64,000 bases of DNA from Microvirga mediterraneensis (GTDB taxonomy: Bacteria; Pseudomonadota; Alphaproteobacteria; Rhizobiales; Beijerinckiaceae). The stretch is taken from contig NZ_JACDXJ010000001.1 of NCBI RefSeq assembly GCF_013520865.1, positions 2,037,001-2,101,000 of the forward strand, written 5' to 3'. Of this stretch, positions 18,262 to 27,112 are shown piece after piece. Positions within the stretch are counted from its first letter, which is position 1, and each line of letters begins with the position of its first letter. The notes under the pieces are model-generated. The model did not search any database. It saw only the letters and a program-made list of their open reading frames with translations, and had not been told where the DNA came from. The position numbers and the translations under genes are program-made.

Positions 18262-18417
18262 TTACTGCTTGTTGCTCTTCGTATTCTGGGCCTTGTTGTT
18301 GTCCTGCTTGCCGGGATCGGTGCGGTTCTTCATGGTGCCGCCCGAGCCGCGGATGTGGTCACCGGGATGCTTCTTGCTCTCGCCGGAATTGTCGCCACTC
18401 ATCTTGCCTTTGCCCAT
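18262..18417 (-). CDS. Small hydrophilic protein, 51 residues
   Basis: A frame starting MGKGKMSGDNSGES and ending KAQNTKSNKQ, with a textbook GGAGG ribosome site 6 bases before the ATG and a hairpin terminator after the stop. The product is rich in Gly, Lys, Asn, Asp and Ser, has no hydrophobic core, and is probably intrinsically disordered. I recognise no named family. The ribosome site, terminator and lack of other use of this stretch argue that it is a real gene. Its low-complexity, charged make-up resembles small stress-related proteins, which is only a guess. Confidence 0.7.
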   Translation of the reverse strand: MGKGKMSGDNSGESKKHPGDHIRGSGGTMKNRTDPGKQDNNKAQNTKSNKQ

Positions 18418-18481
18418 GGGTAACCTCCTTGGTGATCGAGGTTAATGACCCCTGGGACACCGGGTTCCAGCCTGCGCCTAC

Positions 18482-19003
18482 CTACCACAGCAGGTAATGT
18501 GCAAGCCCCGCGCCCGGCGCGAGGATCACAAAGGCCCAGACGGATGCCGAGGCCAGGTTCGCGGCCTGGAACAGGACCTGCGGCATAAGGAAGATGCCGG
18601 CGATCAAGGCGATGACGGCGCGGATCGGGCCGAAGAACCGGCCCAGGAAAACCGCCCAGGGGCCGAAGCGCTGGAAGAAGGTCTCGCCGCGTTCGACCAG
18701 CTTCGGATGGCGGGACAGAGGCCAGACTTCATAGGCGGTCTCCTTGAAGCGCTGGCCGATGGCATAGGACAGCCAGTTGCCGAGAAAGGCGCCGCAGACT
18801 GCACCCGACCAAGCCATCCAGAACGGGATCTCGGCGGCCGCCAGGACGAAGCCCACGGCGATCAGGATCGTCATGGTGGGCAGCAGCAGGGAGATGAAGG
18901 CAAGGGACTCGGCGAAGGTCATGAGCCCGAGGACGAAGGGTGCATAGCTCTTATGGTTCTGCACGAATTCCAGGATGCTGGTCTTCAGAAACTCGATATC
19001 CAT
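18482..19003 (-). CDS. DedA-family inner-membrane protein
   Basis: A 173-residue DedA/SNARE-associated (VTT) protein. The marks are ESLAFISLLLPTMTILIAVG, then GAVCGAFLGNWLSYAIGQRF, and the signature FFQRFGPWAVFLGRFFGPIRA with its conserved F-x-x-R-x-x-P arginine, followed by further helices. DedA proteins are involved in lipid carrier (undecaprenyl phosphate or phospholipid) movement and membrane homeostasis; the exact substrate here is unknown. It is divergent from pdxY, with a 153-base shared upstream region containing a 12-bp palindrome. Confidence 0.92.
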   Translation of the reverse strand: MDIEFLKTSILEFVQNHKSYAPFVLGLMTFAESLAFISLLLPTMTILIAVGFVLAAAEIPFWMAWSGAVCGAFLGNWLSYAIGQRFKETAYEVWPLSRHPKLVERGETFFQRFGPWAVFLGRFFGPIRAVIALIAGIFLMPQVLFQAANLASASVWAFVILAPGAGLAHYLLW

Positions 19004-19086
19004 GGTGCCGTCGACTGTCCTGACGTGGTTCCGGTGCCAGGGTCAATATGGCTAGTTCCGGCAAGAACCAATGGCATTTGTGATGA

Positions 19087-19098
19087 ATGTGATCACAT
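19087..19098. promoter_or_regulatory. 12-bp perfect palindrome in the dedA-pdxY divergent region
   Basis: ATGTGATCACAT (19087-19098) lies between the divergent starts of dedA and pdxY. It contains the half-site TGTGA and its mirror with no spacer, so it is not a standard CRP/FNR site. It may bind another dimeric regulator. Confidence 0.35.
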
Positions 19099-19156
19099 CA
19101 GGCGATTTGTAGCGAAGCCGCTCTTGCGCTAACGGGAGAGCGAAAGGGCCTGAACC

Positions 19157-20005
19157 ATGAATGTTCTCTCGATTCAATCCCATGTCGCCTATGGCCATGT
19201 GGGGAACGCCTCCGCGGTCTTTCCGATGCAGCGCCTCGGCGTCGAGGTCTGGCCCATTCATACGGTGCAGTTCTCCAACCATACCGGCTACGGTTCCTGG
19301 AAAGGCCGCGTCTTCGACGGACCGGCCATCGAAGACCTCGTGGAAGGCATCGCGGAGCGGGGCGTGCTCGGCCGCTGCGATGGCGTTCTCTCAGGGTATA
19401 TGGGCTCTGCCGATATCGGCAACGCGATCCTCTCGGCGGTGGCGCGGGTGCGCGCGCTCAATCCGGAGGCTCTCTATTGCTGCGATCCCGTCATCGGCGA
19501 CGTGGGCCGAGGCGTGTTCGTGCGGCCGGGTATTCCGGAATTCATGCGCGAGCAGGCCGTGCCCGCCGCCGACATCATCACTCCGAACCAGTTCGAGCTG
19601 GATTATCTGTCCGGCATCGTGACCCAGACCCTCGACGACGTGAAGCAGGCGGTCTCGGCCGTGCAGGCATTGGGACCCAGGGTCATGCTCGTGACCTCGG
19701 TCGAAGCGAAGGAGACGCCCGCCGACAGCGTCGATCTCGTGGCCGGGGAGGGGGGGCGGTTCTGGCGCGTGCGGACGCCGAAGCTCTCCCTGTCCGTGAA
19801 CGGAGCAGGGGATGCCATCGCGGCACTCTTCTTCGTTCATTATGCCCGCTCGCGCTCGGCCCCGATGGCCCTCGCAGCGGCCTCGGCATCCGTCTACGGA
19901 TTGCTCAAGCGCACCGAGGAGGCGGGGTCCCGCGAGATCCTGACCATCGCGGCGCAGGATGAATTCGTCTCACCCTCGCATCTCTTCGACGTTGCAGAGG
20001 TTTGA
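19157..20005 (+). CDS. pdxY: Pyridoxal kinase PdxY
   Basis: Phosphorylates pyridoxal to pyridoxal phosphate in the B6 salvage pathway. The 282-residue protein has the ribokinase-fold blocks of PdxK/Pdx[18 protein letters not shown] at the start, [22 protein letters not shown], then [11 protein letters not shown]. The catalytic region is [14 protein letters not shown] with the GAGD anion-hole motif and catalytic Asp. An AAGGG lies before the ATG. It is followed, 139 bases on, by a phzF-like gene. Confidence 0.94.
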   Translation: MNVLSIQSHVAYGHVGNASAVFPMQRLGVEVWPIHTVQFSNHTGYGSWKGRVFDGPAIEDLVEGIAERGVLGRCDGVLSGYMGSADIGNAILSAVARVRALNPEALYCCDPVIGDVGRGVFVRPGIPEFMREQAVPAADIITPNQFELDYLSGIVTQTLDDVKQAVSAVQALGPRVMLVTSVEAKETPADSVDLVAGEGGRFWRVRTPKLSLSVNGAGDAIAALFFVHYARSRSAPMALAAASASVYGLLKRTEEAGSREILTIAAQDEFVSPSHLFDVAEV

Positions 20006-20144
20006 GGGCGCCGACCCGGACATGCGGCACGGCTCTACGGGGCAAATACGCACTCGGTTGACAGGATGTCGCCCGACGATGCCTCATCGTGCTGAAGAAT
20101 CGCTATTCTCCTTATCCCAAAGCTCCCGAACAGGTTTGATCCGC

Positions 20145-21050
20145 ATGTCCCGTCGCTTTGTCACCCTCGACGTCTTCACGTCCCAGCGCTTTGCCGGGAA
20201 TCCTCTCGCGGTCGTCCTGGAAGCCGAAGGGTTGGAGACGGCGGACATGCAGCAGATCGCGAAGGAGTTCAATCTCTCCGAGACCGTCTTTGTGCTCCCA
20301 CCTTCCGAGCCGCGCCAGCGCGCCGATATCCGTATCTTCACTCCGGCGCGCGAACTTCCCTTCGCCGGGCATCCGACGGTGGGAACGGCGGTGCTTTTGG
20401 CACTGCTCGACCAGAACGGGCAGTCGGGCGCCGTCGCCTTCGGCCTGAAGGAGCAGGTCGGCATTGTCCCCTGCGCGGTCGAGGTGGAGAACGCGGCGGG
20501 CGGCAAGGCGCGGTTTCGCCTGCCGCGCCTGCCCTTCGTCTGGGGCGAGGGCAAGGAGAGCGCCGATTGCGCCTGGGCGCTCGGCCTCGACCCGACGGAG
20601 ATCGGCTTCGACCAGCATGTCCCGAGCCGTCATTCGGCTGGTGTGGGTTACGATCTCGTTCCGGTCTCGTCCCTGGAGGCGCTGGCCCGCTCCAAGCCGC
20701 ACGTGGAAGCTTTCGATAAAGCCTTTGGCGACAGCGATCATCCGGCGTCATACGTCTATACCCGTGTTCCCGATGCGGAGGGCTTGAGATTCCGCGCCCG
20801 GATGTACGGTCCCGGCATGGGGGTTGCCGAAGACCCTGCGACCGGCTCGGCTGCGGCGGCCTTCGCAGGCGCCCTCATGCAATGCGAGCCCCTGGGCGAC
20901 GGCGAGCACAACATCGTCATCGAGCAGGGCGTCGAGATGGGACGCCCGAGCGAGATCGCCCTTCAGATGGTGATCAAGGGCGGAGCCCTCGTGTCTGCGG
21001 AAATCGGCGGACAGGCCGTGATGGTGAGCCGCGGCGAGATCCTGTCGTGA
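20145..21050 (+). CDS. PhzF-family isomerase/epimerase-like protein
   Basis: A 301-residue PhzF-fold protein, related to the phenazine isomerase and to diaminopimelate epimerase. The N-terminal signature [20 protein letters not shown], the catalytic-Glu region [11 protein letters not shown], the [10 protein letters not shown] loop and the C-terminal [17 protein letters not shown] are all present. The substrate is not predictable from these motifs; no phenazine genes are nearby. The frame is open upstream, but the ATG at 20145 begins the conserved [11 protein letters not shown]. The stop overlaps the next gene's GTG. Confidence 0.92.
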   Translation: MSRRFVTLDVFTSQRFAGNPLAVVLEAEGLETADMQQIAKEFNLSETVFVLPPSEPRQRADIRIFTPARELPFAGHPTVGTAVLLALLDQNGQSGAVAFGLKEQVGIVPCAVEVENAAGGKARFRLPRLPFVWGEGKESADCAWALGLDPTEIGFDQHVPSRHSAGVGYDLVPVSSLEALARSKPHVEAFDKAFGDSDHPASYVYTRVPDAEGLRFRARMYGPGMGVAEDPATGSAAAAFAGALMQCEPLGDGEHNIVIEQGVEMGRPSEIALQMVIKGGALVSAEIGGQAVMVSRGEILS

Positions 21051-21763
21051 ACCGGGAGCCTCGGATCCGGCGCGTCACCCGCGTCGAGGCGTTCTGCCGT
21101 CCGTTCGATTGGGACTGGCCCAAACGGAACCGGGACTTCATCGCCGAAAACTGGAAGCGCCGCACGGCCGGCAAGCCGCAGATGTTCAACGGGCGGGTGC
21201 TGCTGCTCCAGGATGTCCAGTTCGAGCAGGATCTGTGCCGCAACGTCTATTTCGAGGTCGATTACGCCGATTTCCTCGGCTGGATCGACCAGGGCTATCC
21301 TGACCCCGCCATCGCCAACGGTTTCGCCATGGGAGCGCTGCGCGGCTCCGATGGAGCCTTCATCTGCGGGGTCATGGGGAACGGCACGACCAATGCGGGC
21401 CGGGTCTATTTCGCGGCCGGCACGCCGGATCGGACGGACCTGAGACCCGACGGCACGGTCGATCTCGCCACCAGCCTGACACGGGAACTGGCCGAGGAGA
21501 CAGGCCTCTCGGAGGGCGACTACCATGTGGACGACGAGTGGATCATCGTCCAGCGCTGGCCGACCATCGCGCTCCTGCGGATGGTGACGCTGCCGGTGAC
21601 GGCGGAGGAGGGCGCGGCGAAGATCCGCGCCAACATCGCCGCCCAGGACGAGCCGGAATTGCAGGACGTGCGGGTTGTCCGCGGGAAGCAGGATATCGAC
21701 CCGGAACGGATGCCGCTCTTCCTGCAATCCTTCTTCGGCTGGGTTTTCGAGCATCGGACCTGA
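21047..21763 (+). CDS. NUDIX-like hydrolase
   Basis: A 238-residue protein whose middle carries the second half of a NUDIX box, RELAEETGL, after DGTVDLATSLT. In the canonical box (G-x5-E-x7-REUxEExGU) the E eight residues before the Arg is replaced here (Val), so the first half is degenerate. The N-terminal and C-terminal parts show no motif I recognise. The GTG start overlaps the phzF-like stop (GTGA), so the two are translationally coupled. Hydrolysis of a nucleoside-diphosphate compound is possible but not shown. Confidence 0.75.
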   Translation: MNREPRIRRVTRVEAFCRPFDWDWPKRNRDFIAENWKRRTAGKPQMFNGRVLLLQDVQFEQDLCRNVYFEVDYADFLGWIDQGYPDPAIANGFAMGALRGSDGAFICGVMGNGTTNAGRVYFAAGTPDRTDLRPDGTVDLATSLTRELAEETGLSEGDYHVDDEWIIVQRWPTIALLRMVTLPVTAEEGAAKIRANIAAQDEPELQDVRVVRGKQDIDPERMPLFLQSFFGWVFEHRT

Positions 21764-21781
21764 AGAGAGGTCCGACTTTTA
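21754..21781 (+). terminator. Terminator overlapping the NUDIX gene stop codon
   Basis: TCGGACCT (21754-21761) pairs with AGGTCCGA (21768-21775), followed by CTTTT. The TGA stop lies inside the hairpin. Confidence 0.65.
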
Positions 21782-21799
21782 GGGCCTTCGATGCGCTGA

Positions 21800-22123
21800 T
21801 CAGCGATAGCCGTGGCGGGTCTTGGTCGCATGGACGATGCGAACGGCTTCCGCATCACGTCCGCCGGCACAGGCGGCTTCCGCAGGCCCGAGCTCGCGCT
21901 CGACTTGGTTGTAGACCGACTGGTTCACATGCCCCATGGCGAGGTCGTTGCTCATCACGGCGCGGTACCGGTCGATCTCGCCCTTGCATCCCGTTCCTTC
22001 GGGCATGCGGAAGCCGGATGGGGTGGGGCCGGAGCCGGCAGGGGCCGAAGCGGTCTGGTTGCAGGCGGCGAGCGGCAATGCCAGCAAACCCGTCAGGCAC
22101 AGGAAACGGAACGCAGACTTCAT
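21800..22123 (-). CDS. Small secreted lipoprotein, unknown function
   Basis: A 107-residue protein with a lipoprotein signal: positive start MKSAFRF, a hydrophobic stretch, then the lipobox LAAC with Cys at residue 21. After a Ser/Ala/Pro linker comes a short domain with two Cys (GTGCKGEID and EAACAGG) that could form a disulfide, and helical sequence NQSVYNQVERELG. I do not recognise the family. It ends 36 bases from the NUDIX gene, pointing toward it. Confidence 0.8.
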   Translation of the reverse strand: MKSAFRFLCLTGLLALPLAACNQTASAPAGSGPTPSGFRMPEGTGCKGEIDRYRAVMSNDLAMGHVNQSVYNQVERELGPAEAACAGGRDAEAVRIVHATKTRHGYR

Positions 22124-22348
22124 GAGAACACTCCTGGATCGGTCGTAGGGAGGCCAAAGGCCAAGCTTTCTCCGATCTAGGGCGATTTCCGCAGAGACCA
22201 GTCCTTACCTGCCCGAAGTCATAAGCCATACGTTAGTCGAGCATTGTCTTTTCATTTGTTTCAACGGCTTGCCATCATGACGAAGCCCCGTTACAAACAG
22301 GCCGTTGTTCGCGGCTTCACGCCCGCGGCCGAGGAGGATTGGGTAGCG

Positions 22349-22444
22349 ATGATCATCGGCTCCCACAGCGCATGGACGAACGGACCCGCTCCCGCGGCCG
22401 ATCGCGCGCGTCTTCTTGGCCTCCTTCTCCTTAGCTGCCCCTGA
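22349..22444 (+). CDS. Putative leuA leader peptide, leucine-rich
   Basis: A 31-residue frame upstream of leuA ends RLLGLLLLSCP then TGA, that is six Leu codons in seven positions just before the stop. A GAGGAGG ribosome site (22331-22337) lies 11 bases before the ATG at 22349. The stop codon falls in the first arm of a hairpin (CCCCTGAG 22438-22445 with CTCAGGGG 22473-22480). This is the expected layout of a leucine-sensing attenuator for 2-isopropylmalate synthase. The frame is open to 22244 with other starts, so the exact N-terminus is uncertain. Confidence 0.7.
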   Translation: MIIGSHSAWTNGPAPAADRARLLGLLLLSCP

Positions 22445-22480
22445 GGGTCGGCTGGGCGTCGTCGCCTGGGCTCTCAGGGG
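22438..22480 (+). promoter_or_regulatory. Hairpin in the leuA leader
   Basis: CCCCTGAG (22438-22445) pairs with CTCAGGGG (22473-22480), with a GC-rich loop that can itself fold. There is no clear T-run after it, so whether it acts as an attenuator, by translation control or otherwise, cannot be settled by eye. Confidence 0.5.
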
Positions 22481-22542
22481 TTCTGAAACAGCAGGAACAA
22501 CCTTGAGCGCAAAGGCCGCTCCCTCCGAGAAGGACTAAAATC

Positions 22543-24105
22543 ATGACCGCTTCCGTATCCGGCTCCTCCAAGGACCGCGTTCTGATCTTCGACACGACCC
22601 TGCGCGACGGCGAGCAATGCCCCGGCGCCACCATGACCCTGGAGGAGAAGCTCGAGGTTGCGGAACTGCTCGACATCATGGGCGTCGACATCATCGAGGC
22701 GGGCTTCCCCATCGCGTCCAACGGCGATTTCGAGGCCGTTTCCCTGATTGCCAAGCAGGTCAAGCGGGCCACCGTCGCCGGCCTTGCTCGCGCCATCTCG
22801 GCCGACATCGCCCGTGCCGGCGAAGCGGTACGCCACGCGGCGCGGCCTCGCATCCACACGTTCGTATCCACCTCGCCGATCCATTTGGCGCACCAGATGC
22901 GCAAGTCGGAGGAGGAGGTTCTGGAGATCATTACCAAGACGGTGACCCAGGCCAGGAACCTGATCGAGGACATCGAGTGGTCCGCCATGGATGCCACCCG
23001 CACGCCCATCGATTACCTGTGTCGCTGCGTGGAGGCCGCCATCAAGGCGGGAGCCACCACCATCAACCTGCCCGATACGGTGGGGTATGCCACGCCCGAC
23101 GAGTACCGCGCCATGTTCCGGGCCGTCCGGGAGCGCGTGCCGAACGCCGACAAGGCCATCTTCTCGGCCCATTGCCATAACGATCTGGGGCTCGCTGTCG
23201 CCAATTCCCTGGCGGCGCTCGAGGGCGGCGCTCGGCAGATCGAGTGCACCCTCAACGGCATCGGCGAGCGGGCGGGCAACGCGGCCCTGGAAGAGATCGT
23301 CATGGCGATCAAGACCCGCGCCGACGTGTTGCCTTACGAGACCGGCATCGAGGCCACCATGCTGACCCGAGCCTCGAAGCTCGCCTCGGCAGCCACGTCC
23401 TTCCCGGTCCAGTACAACAAGGCCATCGTGGGCCGGAACGCCTTCGCCCACGAGAGCGGCATCCATCAGGACGGCATGCTGAAGAACGCCCAGACCTATG
23501 AGATCATGACGCCCGAGAGCGTGGGCGTCAGCAAGACCTCCCTGGTCATGGGCAAGCATTCCGGCCGCGCGGCTTTCCGCAACAAGCTGGAGGAGCTGGG
23601 CTACAGCCTCTCGGACAACCAGTTCCAAGATGCCTTCGAGCGGTTCAAGGAACTCGCCGACCGCAAGAAGCACGTCTATGACGAGGACATCGAGGCCCTG
23701 GTCGACCAGAACATCGCCACGGCCCATGACCGCATCAAGCTGGTTTCGCTCCATATCGTGGCCGGGACCCGCGGTCCCCAGCGGGCCACCATGCGGCTCC
23801 AGGTCGACGACAAGATCGTCGTCGAGGAGCAGGAAGGCAACGGCCCGGTGGATGCCACCTTCAACGCCATCAAGGCGCTCGTCCCCCACGAGGCGGTGCT
23901 GGAGCTCTATCAGGTCCATGCAGTGACCGAGGGCACGGACGCCCAGGCCGAGGTTTCGGTGCGCCTTTCCGCCGACAACCGCAGCGTCACCTCCCGGGCG
24001 GCCGATCCGGACACCCTGGTCGCCTCGGCCCAGGCCTATCTGGGCGCCCTCAACAAGCTCATGAGCCGCGGCGCGCGCCTGCACGCCCAGCACGCGGCGG
24101 AGTAA
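22543..24105 (+). CDS. leuA: 2-Isopropylmalate synthase
   Basis: First committed step of leucine synthesis, joining acetyl-CoA and 2-ketoisovalerate. The 520-residue protein has the HMGL-like TIM barrel (FDTTLRDGEQCPGATM at the start, metal-binding SAHCHNDLGLAVANSLAA and GGARQIECTLNGIGERAGN). NAFAHESGIHQDGMLK in the linker and the C-terminal LeuA dimer/allosteric domain (about residues 390-510), the site of leucine feedback inhibition, follow. It is preceded by a Leu-rich leader peptide and lies alone before a palindrome and a tRNA gene. Confidence 0.96.
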   Translation: MTASVSGSSKDRVLIFDTTLRDGEQCPGATMTLEEKLEVAELLDIMGVDIIEAGFPIASNGDFEAVSLIAKQVKRATVAGLARAISADIARAGEAVRHAARPRIHTFVSTSPIHLAHQMRKSEEEVLEIITKTVTQARNLIEDIEWSAMDATRTPIDYLCRCVEAAIKAGATTINLPDTVGYATPDEYRAMFRAVRERVPNADKAIFSAHCHNDLGLAVANSLAALEGGARQIECTLNGIGERAGNAALEEIVMAIKTRADVLPYETGIEATMLTRASKLASAATSFPVQYNKAIVGRNAFAHESGIHQDGMLKNAQTYEIMTPESVGVSKTSLVMGKHSGRAAFRNKLEELGYSLSDNQFQDAFERFKELADRKKHVYDEDIEALVDQNIATAHDRIKLVSLHIVAGTRGPQRATMRLQVDDKIVVEEQEGNGPVDATFNAIKALVPHEAVLELYQVHAVTEGTDAQAEVSVRLSADNRSVTSRAADPDTLVASAQAYLGALNKLMSRGARLHAQHAAE

Positions 24106-24122
24106 CATCGCTTCACCCTAAC

Positions 24123-24148
24123 GCATCCCCGGCTCACGCCGGGGATGC
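24123..24148. repeat. Strong palindrome after leuA
   Basis: GCATCCCCGG and CCGGGGATGC flank a short loop (24123-24148), 18 bases after the leuA stop. There is no T-run. It may end transcription weakly or be a REP-type palindrome. The rest of 24149-24652, apart from the tRNA, shows nothing else I can name. Confidence 0.55.
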
Positions 24149-24318
24149 GCAACCGCGCAATCCTTCGACGGCGCGCGGAGCCCAGGACGCCACGGCCGGA
24201 AGCGGAGAAGGTTTCAGGACGGCAGGTTTTGCCGAGGGTTCGACCTGTCGGACGCGGCCCAGCTGTCGCGCAGGCCCGTTACCTTGCGCGCTTTGAATTC
24301 GAATTTTCTTGAAGAGAT

Positions 24319-24394
<76 letters not shown>

Positions 24395-24652
24395 GTCGCC
24401 GAAGCGCTCTTTCGCGGCGCGATGTCCGCTGAAGAGGCCGTGCGTGTAACAAACCGCTTCGCGCCTGTCTAGCCTGTTCGACGAGGTTTTTTGCATCCCG
24501 CCGCAGTTTTTGGCGGGGCGCGGTCGCAGGCGGCCCGCCTGTGACTTTTCGTGCCACTCTCCGGCCCGGAGGAACGGTCAGGCTTTCCGATCATTGACAT
24601 GTGTTGTGTCGAGTGCCGCGCGGAATCGGCGGCAAGCGGGAGGCTGGCCCTC

Positions 24653-26965
24653 ATGAACGATGAGTCGAAGATCCAACCCTATTCCGGTCCCGCAGGTGGA
24701 TGGGGATCTGTCAAATCCGTCGAGAGTATCCTGACGAAGGAAGGAAGGCTCGTCAGCGGCAATGCGATCCTGCTCAAGCAGAACAAGCCTGACGGTTATG
24801 CCTGCGTAAGCTGTGCCTGGGCCAAGCCGGCGAACCCGCATCCTTTCGAGTACTGCGAGAACGGCGCCAAGGCGACGGCATGGGAACTCACCACGAAACG
24901 GGTGACACCCGAGTTCTTTGCCGAGCATCCCGTCTCGGAACTCCGGACCTGGACCGACCACGACCTCGAAGAGGCCGGGCGCCTGACGCATCCCATGCGC
25001 TTCGATGCAGCCTCGGATACCTATGTGCCCGTGAGCTGGGAGGATGCATTCCACGAGATCGGCCGGGAGCTGAAAGGTTTCGATCCGCGAGAGGTGGTGT
25101 TCTACACGTCCGGTCGCGCCTCGCTTGAAACCTCATATATGTGGGCGCTGTTCGCCCGGCTCTATGGCACCAACAACCTGCCGGATTCCTCCAACATGTG
25201 CCACGAGAGCACCTCGGTCGCTCTGCCGAAAAGCATCGGCGTTCCCGTGGGGACCGTGATCCTCGACGATTTCGAGAAGACGGACTGCATCCTGTTCTTC
25301 GGTCAGAACGTCGGCACCAGCAGCCCGCGCATGCTTCATCCGCTCCAGGAGGCATCGAAGCGGGGTGTTCCCATCATCACCTTCAATCCCCTGAAGGAGC
25401 GTGGCCTTGAACGCTTCACCAATCCGCAGGCGCCGACCGAGATGCTGACGGGTTCGGAAACCCGCATCTCGTCGCAATATCATCAGGTGAAGATCGGCGG
25501 CGACATAGCGGCGCTCATGGGAATGGCCAAGGCCCTGATCGAGGCCGACGACCGCGCCCGCGAGGCCGGCGGCAAGCCGGTGCTCGATCATGCCTTCATC
25601 GCCGAGCATACGCACGGGTTCGAAGAGTTTGCCCGGGCGGCCCGGCAGGCATCGTGGACCGAGCTGGAACGGCGCTCCGGCCTGCCGCAGGAGGCGTTTG
25701 AAGCGGCCGCGACCGTCTATTCCCAGGCCAATGCCGCCATGGGCATCTACGGCATGGGGCTGACCCAGCACAAGGCCGGCGTCGAGAACGTGCAGATGCT
25801 TGTCAATCTGCTCCTCCTGCGCGGGAATATCGGCAAGCCGGGCGCCGGTATCTGCCCGGTGCGCGGCCATTCCAACGTGCAGGGGCAGCGCACGGTCGGG
25901 ATCTCGGAGAAGCCCGAGCTTGTGCCCCTCGACAAGCTCAAGGAGCAATACGGCTTCGAACCGCCACGCTGGAAGGGCCTCACGACGGTCGAGACCTGCG
26001 AAGCGATCATCAAGGGCGAAGTGAAGGCCTTCGTCGCGCTCGGCGGAAACTTTGTGCGGGCTGTGCCGGAGACTGCCGCCATGGAGGAGGCTTGGACACG
26101 CCTGCGCCTGTCCGTGCAGATCTCGACCAAACTCAATCGCAATCACCTCATTCCCGGTGAGATCTCCTACATCCTGCCATGCCTCGGACGCATCGAGATC
26201 GACGAGCAGGAAACCGGACCTCAGGCCGTATCCATCGAGGATTCGACCGCTTGCATTCATGGCTCCAAGGGGATTGCCAAGCCGGCAAGTTCCGACCTGC
26301 TCTCGGAGCCGCGCATCGTTGCGGAAATTGCTAAGGCAACCCTGCCGGCAAACGACAAGGTCCCCTGGGACGAGTGGGTAGCCGATTATGCCCTCGTGCG
26401 CGACGCGATCGAGGAAACCTATCCGGAAGACTTCCGTGGTTTCAACGAGCGCATGTGGCAGCCGGGAGGCTTTCACCGTCCCATCGCGGCCCGCGAGAGA
26501 AAATGGAAAACCGAAACGGGCAAGGCGAACTTCACGACCCCCAAGAGCCTGGAAGTGGATCTCGGGATTGCGGAGCAGAATTCCGAGATCCTCAAGCTCA
26601 TGACGTTGCGCTCCAACGATCAGTTCAACACGACGGTTTACGGCTATCATGACAGGTTCAGGGGCGTGCGCGGCACGCGCATGGTCCTCTTCATGAACAG
26701 CAATGACATCGCTCGTTTGAACCTGGCAGAAGGCGATCTCGTGACACTGACGACCGCTGTCGACGACGGTGTGATGCGTCAGGTGCAAGGCTTGCGCGTC
26801 ACATCCTACGACATTCCCGAGGGTTGCTGCGGCGCCTATTATCCGGAATGCAATCCGCTGATCCCCGTCTGGCATCACGCGGATGAAAGTAAGGTGCCGG
26901 CGGCAAAGTCCATTCCGATCCGGATCACCTTGATGCAGCAACAACAGCCGGAGGCGGCGGAATAA
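24653..26965 (+). CDS. FdhF/YdeP-family molybdopterin oxidoreductase
   Basis: A 770-residue member of the YdeP branch of the formate dehydrogenase/nitrate reductase superfamily. It has the YdeP-type N-terminal motif DGYACVSCAWAKP and a likely molybdenum-ligand Cys183 in SNMCHESTSVAL. Later blocks are FFGQNVGTSSPR, RGNIGKPGAGICPVRGHSNVQG and the C-terminal dinucleotide-binding region (LRSNDQFNTTVYGYHDRFRG). No signal peptide is seen, so it is probably cytoplasmic. Its substrate is unknown; E. coli YdeP is tied to acid resistance. It precedes actA by 147 bases on the same strand; a functional link is inference. The ATG at 24653 is preferred over upstream starts because it follows GGGAGG and gives the family length. 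Confidence 0.88.
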   Translation: MNDESKIQPYSGPAGGWGSVKSVESILTKEGRLVSGNAILLKQNKPDGYACVSCAWAKPANPHPFEYCENGAKATAWELTTKRVTPEFFAEHPVSELRTWTDHDLEEAGRLTHPMRFDAASDTYVPVSWEDAFHEIGRELKGFDPREVVFYTSGRASLETSYMWALFARLYGTNNLPDSSNMCHESTSVALPKSIGVPVGTVILDDFEKTDCILFFGQNVGTSSPRMLHPLQEASKRGVPIITFNPLKERGLERFTNPQAPTEMLTGSETRISSQYHQVKIGGDIAALMGMAKALIEADDRAREAGGKPVLDHAFIAEHTHGFEEFARAARQASWTELERRSGLPQEAFEAAATVYSQANAAMGIYGMGLTQHKAGVENVQMLVNLLLLRGNIGKPGAGICPVRGHSNVQGQRTVGISEKPELVPLDKLKEQYGFEPPRWKGLTTVETCEAIIKGEVKAFVALGGNFVRAVPETAAMEEAWTRLRLSVQISTKLNRNHLIPGEISYILPCLGRIEIDEQETGPQAVSIEDSTACIHGSKGIAKPASSDLLSEPRIVAEIAKATLPANDKVPWDEWVADYALVRDAIEETYPEDFRGFNERMWQPGGFHRPIAARERKWKTETGKANFTTPKSLEVDLGIAEQNSEILKLMTLRSNDQFNTTVYGYHDRFRGVRGTRMVLFMNSNDIARLNLAEGDLVTLTTAVDDGVMRQVQGLRVTSYDIPEGCCGAYYPECNPLIPVWHHADESKVPAAKSIPIRITLMQQQQPEAAE

Positions 26966-27112
26966 CTGCCAGTTTCAACCCTGACATTCGTTGCGAACGC
27001 ATCGAGCGTCGGACGCCCTGAGGGAACGAAGCTGCGCTGAACCGATTGTGTCAACAGCGAAGCTTCATCTCAGGCACATTGCCTGACCAGCAAAGGGTGT
27101 GCGGCACAGGCA

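Noticed and set aside
22474-24108. Minus-strand 544-residue frame opposite leuA
   Set aside because: Antisense shadow with no family pattern.
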